Shown here in pieces: positions 12,180-23,455 of a DNA stretch of 64,000 bases (positions within the stretch are counted from its first letter, which is position 1; each line of letters opens with the position of its first letter). The notes under the pieces are model-generated. The model saw nothing but the letters and a program-made list of their open reading frames with translations, had not been told where the DNA came from and searched no databases. The stretch spans positions 6,497,723 to 6,561,722 of the forward strand of contig NC_057866.1 in assembly GCF_019393635.1 (NCBI RefSeq), given 5' to 3'. Made by a program: the position numbers and the translations under genes. The stretch comes from Dromiciops gliroides (lineage: Eukaryota; Chordata; Mammalia; Microbiotheria; Microbiotheriidae).

Positions 12180-14110
12180 ATTTATTTTTAAATAAATTTT
12201 ACTTTTTTCAATTAGCAAAAATCTGTCTTCTCTTTCTCCCACCTTTCCCATATAGGGAAAAAAAAAAACTTGTTACAAACATATAATTAAGCAAAACTAA
12301 TTCCCTTATTGTCTATGTTCAAAAAACTTATGTCTTGTTCTGTACTTTGAATCCTTCACCTCTCTATCAAAATGTAGGCAGTTTATGTCTTCATTAGTCT
12401 CCTGGAATTATGCTGGGTCATTACACTGATCACATTTACTAGTTCTTTCAAAGTTGTCTTTGCCATATTATTTGCACTGTATAAATTGTTCTCCTGATTC
12501 TATTCACTTCCCTCAGTTCATACAAGTCTTTCCAAGTTTCTCTGAAACCATCCCCTTGGTCATTTCTTACAGCACAATACTATTCCATCACATTTACATA
12601 CCATGACTTGTTCAACCATTGCCCAACTGACAAAGACTACTGAATTTCTAATTCTTTGCCACCTCAAAAAGCTACTATAAAGTCTTGCACATCCTTAGTT
12701 AAGTTTGCATTACTTAAGACTAATCTCTCTCTCTTGCCTTCTTGCTGAATTTCCTCTCTCTCTTCTCTCTTTCCATCCTGTTTCCGTTTATGTGGTATAT
12801 TTATTCCTCCTCCTTTGGCCAATTGCTTATGAGAAGAAACTTTGACTTATTCTTATGAGAATAGGGTTCAAGTGCCATCCATTCCCCCAGCTCCTTATTT
12901 ATAATGACTTCTATGTCTCTATCTTGATTGTATAAGAAAATTTTCCCCATTTTTCTTCTTCCTTCCCCCCACACAGCATATTTCTCTTCTCCTTCCATTC
13001 TATTCTTCTTTAAAATAATCAAGACATGAAAAAAAGATAATCAAGACATGACAAAACCACTCCAAACCCTCTTATTAGACTGCTTCTATAACCTGTGATG
13101 ATAAACTCCTGAGAGGTTATATGTATCATCTCCCCGTATTAGAATACAAACAGCTTGTCCTTGTTTAGCTGCTTATGATTGTTCACATTTGTTTACCTTT
13201 ACGTGTTTCTCTTAACTCTCGAATTTGCACTTCAAAGTTTCTAGTAAGTTCTGGTATTCTTAACAAGAATGCTTGGAAGTCTTCCATTTCATTAAATATC
13301 TATTTTTCCTCTGTAGAATTATACTCATATTCACTAGGTGAGTTATTCTTGGTTGTCAGTCAATCAACAAACATTCTAGTAGCACCTATTACATGTTGGA
13401 CACTGGGCTAAGCACTGATTGTATCCTTATTTTTTGCCTTTGTGAATCTCATCTTCCAGGTTCTCCACTGCTTTATGGTGGTGGCTGCTAAATCATGTAT
13501 GATTCAGACTCTGGTTCCTCCATACTTGAATTCTTTCTTTCTGGATGTTTGTAGTACTTTTTCTTTGACCTGGAAACTGGATTTGGGCTGGGGATGTTCC
13601 TGGGAATTTTTCATTTTAGAATTTCTTTCAGGAAGTGACAGGTAAATTCTATTTCTGCTTTACCCTCTAATTCTAAAAGATCTGGGCAGTTTTCTTCTTT
13701 GATTCTTTCAAATATGTTGTCTAGGCTCTTTTTTTATAATGGCTTTCACATAGACTAATGATTCTTAAAGTTTCTCCGTTTGATCTATTTTTGAGATCAG
13801 TTGTTTTGCTCTGAGATATCTTATACTTTATTGTAAATTTTTTTAGTTTTATTTTTCTTTGTTTTAATATTTCTTGTTATCTCATGGAGCAATTATGTTC
13901 TATTTGGTATATTATAATTTTCAGGAAGTTTGTTCCTTGGGCAAGGTTTTGTACCTCTTGTGCCAAATTGTTAATTTCTTTTCCAATTCTTTGATATTTC
14001 TCTCCTCCTTCTCCTTCTCCTTCTTCTTCTCCTCTCCTCTCCTCTCCTCTCCTCTCTCTCTCTCTCTCTCATCTCTCTACTCTAACACTCTAATTCCATT
14101 TTTTAATTTT
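12180..14110 (-). mobile_element. Antisense L1 remnant (3' end and 5' body)
   Basis: 12180-12690 is the reverse complement of the L1 3' block (TTCAACCATTGCCCAACTGA). 13170-14000 resembles the antisense ORF1 coiled-coil region of marsupial L1s. The order fits one copy with a large internal loss or two adjacent copies. (CTCCT)n/(CT)n follows at 13998-14072. Confidence 0.45.
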
Positions 14111-14144
14111 AATTAGACTTGTAATTTCATCAGGGATGTCCCAG

Positions 14145-15215
14145 TGAGAAAACTCTGCCATTACAAATGGATATCCATTGCCCATCAATTGGGAAATGGC
14201 TGTGCAAGTTGTGGTATATGAGTGTGATGGAATACTATTATTATGTAAGAACTAACTAGGTGGTGGGTGGTTTCAGAAAAAAGTCATGGGAAAATTTACA
14301 TGAACTAATGCTGAGTGAAGTGAGTAGAACCAGAAGAAGATTATACACAGTAACAGCAACATTGTTCGATGATCAACTACAATAGACTTAGCTCTTCTCA
14401 GCAAGACAATGATCCGAGACAATTACAAAGGACTCATGAAGGAAAATGCTCTCCACATCCAGAGAAAGAACTATGGTGTCTGAATGCAAGAAGCATACTA
14501 TTTTCACTTTGTTTTGTTTTGGTTTTTCCCTTTTGTTCTGATTTTTCTTTTGCAATGAGACTAATGTAGAAATATGTTTAATATGATTGTACTTATATAA
14601 CTTTTATCAGATTGCTTTCTGTCTTGAGGAGGGGGAGGGAAGGGAGGGAGAAAAATTTGGAAATCAAAATCTTATAAAAATTAATGTCAACTGGAAGGAC
14701 TTACATGAACTGATGCTGACTGAGAGGAGCAGAACCAGGAGAACATTGTACACAGTAACAGCAACATTGTGTGATGAACAATGGAGATAGACTTGGCTCT
14801 TCTCAGCAGTACAACAATCCAAAACAGTTTCAAAGAATGTGTGATAGAAAATGTTTTCAACATCCAGAAAAAAAGAACTGTGAGTTATGAATGCAGATTG
14901 AATCATACTATTTCTACTTTTGGACTGTTTTTTTTTTCCTTCTTGTTTGAGGTTTTTCCTTTGTGCTCGGATTCTTCTTTCACAAGATGACTAATGTAGA
15001 CATATGCTTGATGTGATTGTACATATACAATCTATATCAGACTGCTTTCCATCTTGGGGAGGAGGATGGGAAGGGAGGGGGGAGAAAAGAAAAATTTAGA
15101 ACTAAAAATCCAGCATAAACAAATGTTGAAAACTATCCTTATGTGTAATATGTAACTGGAAAATAATAAAATAAATTGTGTTGAAAATATTTTTACATGT
15201 GATTGGGGGAAAAAT
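14145..15215 (+). mobile_element. Two tandem L1 3' ends
   Basis: The same 3' block occurs twice: AGTAGAACCAGAAGAAG...AGATTGCTTTCTGTCTTG (14160-14690) and GCAGAACCAGGAGAAC...AGACTGCTTTCCATCTTG (14695-15215). Each ends in a G/A-rich stretch, and the second has the terminal AATAAAATAAATTG. Confidence 0.65.
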
Positions 15216-15614
15216 ACTACTAAGTGAAAAAAATTACACATCAAAAAGTTAAAGGACTTCCCAAGGTCACATAGCAAGTCAAAGTCAGACTTGACCAGTC
15301 AGGTCTTATTGACTTTAAGACCATCCTCTGTCCAATAAAACATGGAGACTCTTACCTTGAACATCTGTCAACAAGCATTTATTAAGTACTTACTATGTGC
15401 CACTAAGGTATTTAAAGGTTTAATTGAATTGTAAAGCACAATAAAAGTTGTTATTTTATGAGCTATCATCCTTATGCATAAAGATGAATATGGTACTGAG
15501 AGGAAGACAGTCCATCACCAACTATGAAGACTATCCTTGCTAACCACCCCCTTCCCCACCTCACAGTTTGGCCTTCCTCCTTAATTTCAGTGGGAATCTT
15601 TAAAAATCCTTCAT

Positions 15615-15762
15615 GTTGGGCCACCTAAGTGGTACAGTGGATAAAGCACCAGCCCTGGATTCAGGAGGACCTGAGTTCAAATCGGACCTCAGACACTCGA
15701 CACTTACAAGCTATGTGACCCTGGGCAAGTCACTTAACCACCATTGCCCTGCAAAAAAAAAA
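15615..15762 (+). mobile_element. CORE-SINE
   Basis: Full-length diverged copy. Flanks AAAATCCTTCAT / AAAATCCCTCAT. Tail form CATTGCCCTGC(A)n. Confidence 0.87.
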
Positions 15763-16029
15763 AAATCCCTCATCTCAGCCCCATTCATGCTCTTAATATG
15801 AGCTTCATCTCTGGTGTCTGGGGGTCAGCCAACAAATGCTTTGTCTATCTGAATGGGCATAGATCAATGTCAGTGTTAGTGTCAAGGGGCAGGGACACTG
15901 TTGGTGTTTGCATGCACACAGTCCAGGGATGGACCAACTGACCTACAGAACAAACAAGATGTATGCCCAGGATTTCTGGGCATTCCCACATGTAAGCCTA
16001 CAGAAGCACACATGTGTTAGTACCATGAA

Positions 16030-16140
16030 GAGTTTCCTTCCCTCCTTCCTCTCTCCCTCCCTCCTTCCCTCCTTCCTTCCTTCCTTCCTTCCTCCTTACC
16101 TTCCTCCGTCCCTCCCTCCTTCTTTCCTTTCTCCCTCAGT
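16030..16140. repeat. (CCTT)n/(CCCT)n microsatellite
   Basis: Imperfect CCTT/CCTC units, pure pyrimidine. Confidence 0.93.
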
Positions 16141-16409
16141 TTCTTACCTTTTTAAACCCAGCACACATGTTCTGTTTCCCTCCAGCACCTACCATGTTCT
16201 GAGTGTCAAAGTCATGCATTTCAATTAGAAAGCTTGCTAATAAATGGGACACAATTTTTTTTTGTCTTAATGTGTATGAAGAACAAGATTGCTCCATATG
16301 GTACATAGTCCATCAATAAGGATTTCTCCTAGCCATCTGCCACATTATTCACCTTTATCCTTCATTGAAACCAAAGCTAACTCCTAAATTTAGGAATTCC
16401 CAAACTTAC

Positions 16410-16545
16410 ATCTCTCCAATAAACTCTTCCAGTAGAATGGAAGCTCCCTACAGGGAAAGACCCTTTTATCTTGTCTTCATGTCCCCAGTACCAGGTATAG
16501 TGACTGGTGCTTAGTGGGAGCTTCATAAACTCTTGTTGAAATACA
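16410..16545 (+). mobile_element. LINE-2 3' end
   Basis: AGAATGGAAGCTCCCTACAG through GTCCCCAGTACCAGG and CATAAACTCTTGTTGAA. Confidence 0.6.
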
Positions 16546-16640
16546 AGTCATTTAACCTCTGTGGGCCTCAGTTTCCCCTTCTGTAAAACGAAGAGTTTGG
16601 ACTAAGACCCCTTCTAGTTCTAAACTTAAGCTCTTCAGGT
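16535..16640 (+). mobile_element. MIR-type SINE fragment
   Basis: AAGTCATTTAACCTCTGTGG then GCCTCAGTTTCCCCTTCTGT. Confidence 0.6.
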
Positions 16641-17357
16641 CCTGAGAAGTGAACAGAATTCCATCATCTTCATACAAGCCGTCCTTCATGCCTGGAATGC
16701 ACTGTCGAATCTGAGCTCTGGAACCTTGATCAATGCTTATTGATTGAACAATTAATTGAAAACTTGACATTATAGCAAAGGACCATGGGTAAGACAGTCA
16801 AGGACTTGAAAGACTATGGGAAATGTCCTTTCCCACCGGAAACTTTGCTGCCTCTAAGCAGGACAGTGGAAGCACAGCTGCTTGCTTGGAGCACTCGTTG
16901 CCAGAATATCCCCTCTCAGCCTCAATGCCTCACTTGCCATGACTTCATCAGTCCCCTAACTTTGCAGTGCCCTCAGCCTTATATCCTATATTTATCGCCT
17001 AACTTCACGTCCCCCTCATTTGATATTTCTGTAGGCTCAATAGGAGAGAATTGTTTAGCTATACTCAGCTCCGGTGAAGAGTCTGGCTATCACCCCCATG
17101 AGTGTATCTATAGACCGGCTCTTCCCTTGTAACAATAAGGAAGGAAAACTATAGGAGCTGCAGTTCGGGGGAGCTTGGGGTACCGCCAGAGGTGGGGGAA
17201 GGGGAGCACGGTGCGGGACCCGGCTTCCGCCTTCGCCGCTGCTCCCCGGCCGAGCTCTCCCTTCCATGGGGATGTATGGACGGTGGATGTGATTCTGGCC
17301 TTGCCCAAGGCCCCGGCGCCTCCTCAGGTCCCGCCCTTCCCGTCTCTCCCCGCACAG

Positions 17358-17597
17358 ATGCCAGTAGCCGTGGGTCCCTACGGACAATCCCAGCCCACCT
17401 GCTTCGACCGAGTGAAGATGGGCTTCGTGATGGGCTGCGCCGTGGGCATGGCGGCCGGGGCGCCGTTTGGCACCTTTTCGTGCCTCAGGATCGGGATGCG
17501 GGGCCTGGAGCTGATGGGCGGAATTGACAAAATCACGATGCAGAGCGGGGGTACCTTCGGAACGTTTATGGCCATCGGAATGGGCATCCGCTGCTGA
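17358..17597 (+). CDS. ROMO1: ROMO1-like open reading frame in the retrocopy
   Basis: 79 codons plus stop, starting [16 protein letters not shown] and ending [10 protein letters not shown]. Against recalled human ROMO1 the differences are S14T, L36P, R50L, G57D, T59I and M60T. L36P and G57D fall in the two transmembrane helices of a normally near-invariant protein, which suggests relaxed constraint despite the open frame. An in-frame ATG at 17175 would add 61 residues, but this leader is Pro/Ala-rich and does not resemble ROMO1. ATG at 17358 is chosen by homology. Confidence 0.6.
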   Translation: MPVAVGPYGQSQPTCFDRVKMGFVMGCAVGMAAGAPFGTFSCLRIGMRGLELMGGIDKITMQSGGTFGTFMAIGMGIRC

Positions 17598-17650
17598 CCG
17601 GGGCGTCTCCACCTCTTCCCAAGACCCCCGAGCACCTCCTTGTTTAATAT

Positions 17651-17685
17651 AATAAAAGGCTTTGAGTAAAAAAGAAAGAAAAAAA
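17651..17685 (+). terminator. Retroposed poly(A) signal and tail of ROMO1 copy
   Basis: AATAAA, then about 15 bp, then an A-rich tail interrupted by G bases. This is the copied 3' end of the source mRNA. Confidence 0.8.
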
Positions 17686-18224
17686 GAAAATTATACAGCT
17701 AAGTCAGAATACTTACCCATTTCTTCAACGATGTGCTATCCTCACCTCTGCTTTTCATATTCCCCATATTCCTTCAAACCTCCTCTGGGGGCAAAGAAAC
17801 TTTCCTAATCTCCCTAGATAAGTGTTCTTTCTCTCCCTCCTCCAATTTTCCTAGAGTACTTTGTCTGGGTCTCCTTTTGCTCCCCAGAACTGCAGAGAAA
17901 TGTTAAAGTGCAAATTCATAAAAAAGCATAAAAATGTAAACATATGAACAATCACAAGCAATTTTAATATGGGGAGATAATGCATGTGACTCCTCAGGAG
18001 TCTCTCATCAATATGGGTCATAGAGGCTAACACACCTTGCATTCACCCCCATGTTAACCCATTTGTGTGTCCATAATCATATTTCAAAGAAAAGTTTCCC
18101 ATGGGCCACCTGGGTCCATGTTATCTCAAATCTAGTCCCAGGAGTGTGAGGACAAATGAAAAAGAGGTAAAGTTAGGCAAGAGAGATAGAAAAAGGTAAG
18201 TAAATAGAAGCCCTTCTGAAAAAC

Positions 18225-18960
18225 GCTGTATTTCAAATTTTAAAAGTTGACATGGAAAACAGATCAAGGAGAGAGAACTTTAGAATCATAGAATTACCTG
18301 AAATCCATGATAAAAAAAAAAAGAACCTAGATATTCTTCTTCAAGGCATCATTTAAGAAAATTGCCCAGGCATTTTAGAACAAGAGAACAAAATGAAAAT
18401 AGAAATAACCCACAAGTCAACTGCTAAAAGAAAGCCCCAAATAAAAACTCTCCAGAATGTCATTGCCAAAATCCAAAGCTTCCAGGCAAGATAACTAATG
18501 CTGCCAGTACAAAGAAGGAATTCAAATGTCAAGAAACCACAATCAGGATCACACAAGATTTACCAACGTCACTTCTTAAAGGAGAGGAGAACATAGAACA
18601 AACTATTCCAAAACAAAAAAGATAAAGTCTTATAACCAAGAATAACTCAGAAAAAGTGAGCATCACTCTACAAGGGAAAACATGGATCTTCAATAAAATA
18701 GAGAATTTTCAAACATTTCTGATAAAAAAGCTGGAGATGAAAAGTAACTTTGAAATATAAATATGGAAGTTAAGAGAAAAAAGAGAAATACAAGAGAATA
18801 GTCAGAGGGGATTATAAGGTTATGAACTGTTTACATTCTAAGTGGAAGAAGGGGGTGTTTAAAAGGGTTTTAGAATCCTAATGACACAAGGGTTTATAGA
18901 AGTAGTCTCTGATACAGAAGACCTATAAATGTTTTTGTTATGTTTTGAAGATGTCATAAG
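18225..18960 (+). mobile_element. L1 ORF1-region remnant
   Basis: Fragments such as CAGGATCACACAAGATTTAC and TGGATCTTCAATAAAATAG correspond to the C-terminal part of L1 ORF1 in marsupial elements. Frame is lost. Confidence 0.45.
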
Positions 18961-18970
18961 AAAAAAAGAA

Positions 18971-19274
18971 GGGGCAGCTAGGTGGTACAGTAGATAAAGC
19001 ACTGGCCCTGGAGTTAAGAAGACCTGAGTTCAAATCTCACCTCAGACACTTACTAGCTGTGTGAGTTTGGGTAAATCACTTAATCCCAATTGCCTCAAAC
19101 ATCCAGCCATCTCCAGTTGTCCTGATTTATATCTTGCCACTGGACCCAGATGGCTCTGGAGGAGAGAGTGAAGTTGATGACCTTGCACAGCCCTCCCTCA
19201 CTTAAATGCAAATCATGGAATCACCCCAATGTCATGGTCCTCTTCAGGAACAAAGGACAAACAAGAACAACAAG
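18971..19274 (+). mobile_element. Long composite CORE-SINE with extended 3' domain
   Basis: The first 130 bp are the common SINE. It then continues with CCTCAAACATC and about 170 bp, including CCAGATGGCTCTGGAGGAGA and CATGGTCCTCTTC, to an (AAC)n-like tail. The same extension starts in the copy at the right edge of the window, so it is a real subfamily. Confidence 0.8.
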
Positions 19275-19859
19275 AAAAAAAATCATAGGCTACAGTAGTG
19301 AGAAATGAGAGGAACGAGGGAGAACTTGCTAACACCTAACTGGGCTGTACAAATAGAACAAAATACAATTTTTAAAAAGTAGAATAATATACAGTGGAAA
19401 GAGTGGGGGTGGAGGGAACAGGTGTCAATAGAATTTCCCTTTCATCTAAATTAGTCAAAAGAGGACATGTGAATACACACAGAGTTTGGTGTAGAAATGC
19501 AGCCAACTCAACAGGGATACAAATAGGAACAGAAAGAAGAGGGGAAAGGGAAGTATAAGGAGAGTCAATTCAGGGAGAGATTAGTCATAAGCAAAACAAA
19601 CCTAAGCTTGGAGAGGAGATAGTGAAGAAAAGGCTAAAAGGAAAAAATAAAAGGAAAGGGTAAAAAATTGAAATAAATAGGAAGCAAAGAGTGTAGAGAA
19701 GAGAAAGTATAAGAAAATAAGAGGAAGGGAAATAAATGCTTAAGTAGCATAACTGAGAATGTGAATGGATTGAACTCATGTATAAAATGAAGAGGTTAGC
19801 AGAATGGATTAGACAGCAAAATCCAACAATATGTTTTTACAGAAAACACGCATGATTAA

Positions 19860-20350
19860 AGGTGCTTAAAAGCTCCCATTTCTATAGGTTTTAAAATTGA
19901 AAAAATCACCTTCTTCATAACTACCCTGTGAGAACCTGGGTTCAAATGCTGCCTCTGATGCTCATCCCCTGAGGAATATTATGCATCTCATTTAATCTTC
20001 CTGGGCTTCAGTTTCTTAAACTGTAGAATTAGACTTGATGGCCTCTGAGGTCCCTTCTGGCTCTGGAGAGAGGATACCACGTGCCTATGATTTGCCCCCA
20101 TTTTGCAGATGAGGAACTTTAGTTACTTATCTAGAACCATTTGGCTAGTATGTTCTGCATTTGAGTTTAGAAGCCAGGTCACCTGAGTGCAATCCAAGAC
20201 CCCAACTGCTCCACCATACTGCCTCCCACTAGATCTGATACAGGGAGATCAAATGACTTCCCCAAAGTAATACAATTAACAATTATCAAAGGAGGGTCTG
20301 AACCTGGGTCCTGGCTCCAGAGTGGGTGGTCCCTTCCAACTGTCCCACAA
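19860..20350. mobile_element. Cluster of MIR-type fragments
   Basis: Forward (GGGCTTCAGTTTCTTAAACT) and reverse (CCCATTTTGCAGATGAGGAA) MIR cores lie side by side; a third reverse fragment is near 20245-20345. Confidence 0.5.
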
Positions 20351-20399
20351 CACTCCTGTAATTCTAAATTTGTGATTAATTTTTAAAAGAGCCACACTA

Positions 20400-21050
20400 G
20401 GAGTGAAGGGAGGGAAGCCAGGTTGTGGAGATGCCCAAAAGCCAAGCTAAATAATTTGTATCCTTTCCTGGAGGCATTAGGTGGATAGTTCATGAAACAG
20501 GGAAGTGACTTCGTCAGACCTGAGCCTTAGAAAGATGACTTTGATAGATGAATTAAGCAGTCTTCATGGACCCCTTTGGCTGTCTGGTGAAGCCTGTGGA
20601 CCCCCTTCTCAGAAAATAAAATATATACAGTGGATCACACAGAAAAGCAATTCTATGGAAATACAGTGATCCAAATATTTAAGAAGCAGGTTCACTGACC
20701 CCTGGATTAGATAGGATTATAAATAGGAAAAACAACCAGAAGGCTGTTTTCTGGTGGGTGGAAAGGAGAGGAGCAATCCCCAAGAGGATACAAAGCAGCA
20801 GAATTGAGAATGCTTAGAAACTGACTGGATGGGAGTGGAGGGAGAAGAAGGCTGGCTCTGGGGTCCCCAGGCTAGGTCCCTCCTAAGAAAGGAGGAAGCT
20901 TGAAGAAGGGGATGTTGGAAGGAGACGATGAGATCAGCCCAAGGCACATCAGGGTGGAACGTGATGATGGGACATCCAAGTGGAGACAGTAAGCAGGCGG
21001 TTGGTCCTGTGGCCTGAGGATATGGGAGACATGTGGGAACTGTCATCTGC
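20400..21050 (-). mobile_element. Diverged LINE-2 remnant
   Basis: Pieces such as CCAGGTTGTGGAG, TCCTGGAGGCATTAGG and GGGACATCCAAGTGGAGA match the antisense L2 body order. Edges are uncertain. Confidence 0.5.
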
Positions 21051-23028
21051 CAGAACTGATGGGACGTTGGCCTTTCTCCAAGAAAGGGCCCCTTTTTTGG
21101 TCTCAGTTACAGTAACCATGAGAAGCAGCATGAAGTGATGGGTTAATTCTGGACTTGGATTCAGACACCAACTAGTTATGCCATTATGGGAGCCTCTTTA
21201 CCTCTTTGAGTCTCGATTCTTTCCCCTATGAAATAGGAATAATACTATGTGGGGCACTTGAGCATGTTATTATAGCCAAGAGACCGTCAGAACTCAACAA
21301 TTGCTGACATGTCCAGAGGAGAAAGGAAGTGCAGAGAGAGGTCTCTGAAGACCTAGAGGTCTCCTGCTTCTGTGACACCTCTGGCTCTGGCCCCTTCATA
21401 AAGCACACTTGTAAATTCTCAATGGAAAAAAAATCTTCCTTTTTCGTTCCCCAAATACATCGACACATCCCATCCAGTACCAGGGCATGAGGCCCTTGGG
21501 GACCAGTGAGATGCCTTCTATTTCTAGGCCTCCTGAGAGGTCCCTAGCAGAAGCTGCCAGGTGTGTAAACAGTAAGAACGCACAGGGTTTGCAAAGGGGC
21601 TTTTGATGTGTCCTCTCATTCAGAGGTTGTGACTTGCCCAAGACATTTACACCGATGGCTTCCTGAGTGGCATCCGGCTCTAGCTTCCTGAGAAAGGTCC
21701 TTAGCAGATGACGTGCTCATACTTTCCAAAGAGCATCTACCTGTGAGTGCTTTCAGAACAACCCAAAGTGGGCATGCCGCAGATGGCCTCACATTAAGTT
21801 GCCCATGGCCCTCAGCATCCCCAAGAAGGAATGACCTTGTTTGAGAAAGGTGCCCAGTGACAATAAGACACCCACACACCTTTAGCTGGTGGCCAGGTAA
21901 GCAAAGCTCCCAACATGACCGGCCCCCACAGCGCTTCCCCCCACCTCACCGTCCTCCCCCAGCATTCCAAAGGCACAATCTCGACAGTTCACTGCCAAAG
22001 ACAACATCCGATGAGTTGCTGAAACCAGCGGTAGCTGGGAATGTTCCTGCCGGTGTTTGCATCGAAGCTTCCAGAGTCACAGGACCAACCAGGCATTGAT
22101 TGAGTTCAATAGGCCCAGGGAAATGGTGGAGGAAGGTAGAGGACAGAAGGGTCAGAAGACAAGAGCCTGCTCTCCATGGGCTCACTCCCCTCCCCTAGGA
22201 TGCTGCAAGGACAGCACCGAAGAAGCTGTTGGATAAAGCCTGGAGACTTTGGGGTCCTCTCCTTTAACTGGGTGAGCTGCTGAGCCGAAGGGAGTGGGGA
22301 CAGCATCGTCCAGGGAATGGTTGGGGATAACAACAAGACAACCGTCCAAAGAGTACAGAGACCTCAGAGGCCAGAGTCCAAAGCCCTCATTGTGTAGAGG
22401 GAAACTGAGGCTGCAGGAGGAAGGGCAGGCAGTTGGGAAGAATGAGGAAGGCTTTCACCCAAACTGGCTTCAGATGGCTCCCCCATACCTCGCTGTCTCC
22501 CATATCAAGGTACCCTAATCAGTCATTCATTTAAAATCTTGGTACAAATGGGCAGTTTCAAAAGGCTTGCTGTCTCTTTCAGCTCCATGATAGGGGTCAG
22601 GTTTGTCTCCCTAAGATGCCTCTCTCACTTTGTGATGGAAGTCATTCACGACAGTCAGTCATTCAACAAACATTTATTAAGCCCTTACTGTATGTCAGGC
22701 ACTGGGCCCACTGGGTCCTGGGGGTGCAATATGCAGAAAATTACTTTACAAGCAACTCAGCACAAGCTAAACTGCCCCTGGGTCTGTGCCTGGCCTTCAG
22801 TGGTCACCATGGGCAGCAGGGTCAAGCCTAACAACACAGCTGTCCTCAGAGCACTGAAGGCGCTCACGCTCCAACCCCACAGCAGGGAGCAGAGCTTCTC
22901 CCCCAGGGACACTGTGGGAGACACAGGACAGCTGGCCGGTCTGGCCAGGCCCCTGAGTAGGTCCGGCCCAGAGCCCCACTTATGTCTCCAGGGCTAACAT
23001 GACCTGCAGACTCTGAGCTTCTGACGAA
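21050..23028. other. Intergenic stretch without recognised gene
   Basis: Mostly single-copy-looking sequence. An old reverse L2 3' motif (AACAAACATTTATTAAGCCC) is near 22666. Open frames of 60-150 codons overlap on both strands and show no family resemblance. Confidence 0.5.
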
Positions 23029-23455
23029 GAATGTCAGAGCTAGAAGGGGCCTTAGAGCAGAGAACACAGAACGTTGGGTTCTAGACGTACCTTAGAACAC
23101 CGAATGTCAGGATTCAAGGGTCCATTCGAACCAAGAATGTCAGAGCTGAAAGGGGCCTTAGAACAGAGAACACAGAATGTTGGGTTCTAGAGGTATCTTA
23201 GAACACAGAATGTCTAGTCTTAGGGATCCAGTAGAATAGAGAATGTCAGAGCTGGGAAGGGGTCTTAGAACAGAGAATGTAGAATGTAGGGTTCTAGAGG
23301 TACCTTAGAACACAGAATGTCAGGATTCAGGGGTCCATTTGAACCAAGAATGTCAGAGCTGGAAGGGGCCTCCTTAGAACAGAGAATGCAGAATGTTGGG
23401 TTCTAAAGGTACCTTAGAACACAGAATTGTGGTCTCAGGGGCCTTAGAACAGAAA
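23029..23455. repeat. 106-bp minisatellite, 4 copies
   Basis: GAATGTCAGAGCT starts at 23029, 23135, 23241 and 23348, giving periods of 106, 106 and 107 bp. Within each unit the phrase TTAGAACACAGAATGT recurs, so each unit itself looks built from shorter 30-50 bp repeats. The fourth copy is degenerate at its end. Confidence 0.9.

Larger units (their letters stand above)
17154..17685 (+). pseudogene. ROMO1: ROMO1 retrocopy (processed, intact frame)
   Basis: A GC-rich, single-exon copy of reactive oxygen species modulator 1, a 79-residue inner-mitochondrial-membrane protein. It carries 5' UTR-like sequence, the full frame, AATAAA at 17651-17656 and an A-rich tail, and is flanked by GAAAACTATA (17144-17153) and GAAAATTATA (17686-17695). 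The uninterrupted frame, tail and target duplication indicate L1-mediated retroposition. The parent gene is known to have introns. Whether it is transcribed cannot be judged here. Confidence 0.88.

Noticed and set aside
22539-22997. A 152-codon plus-strand frame
   Set aside because: It overlaps an old L2 3' motif, shows no known domain, and competing frames exist on the other strand.
23029-23455. CRISPR-like array
   Set aside because: The 106-bp units are directly tandem with no unique spacers, and the genome is mammalian. It is a minisatellite.
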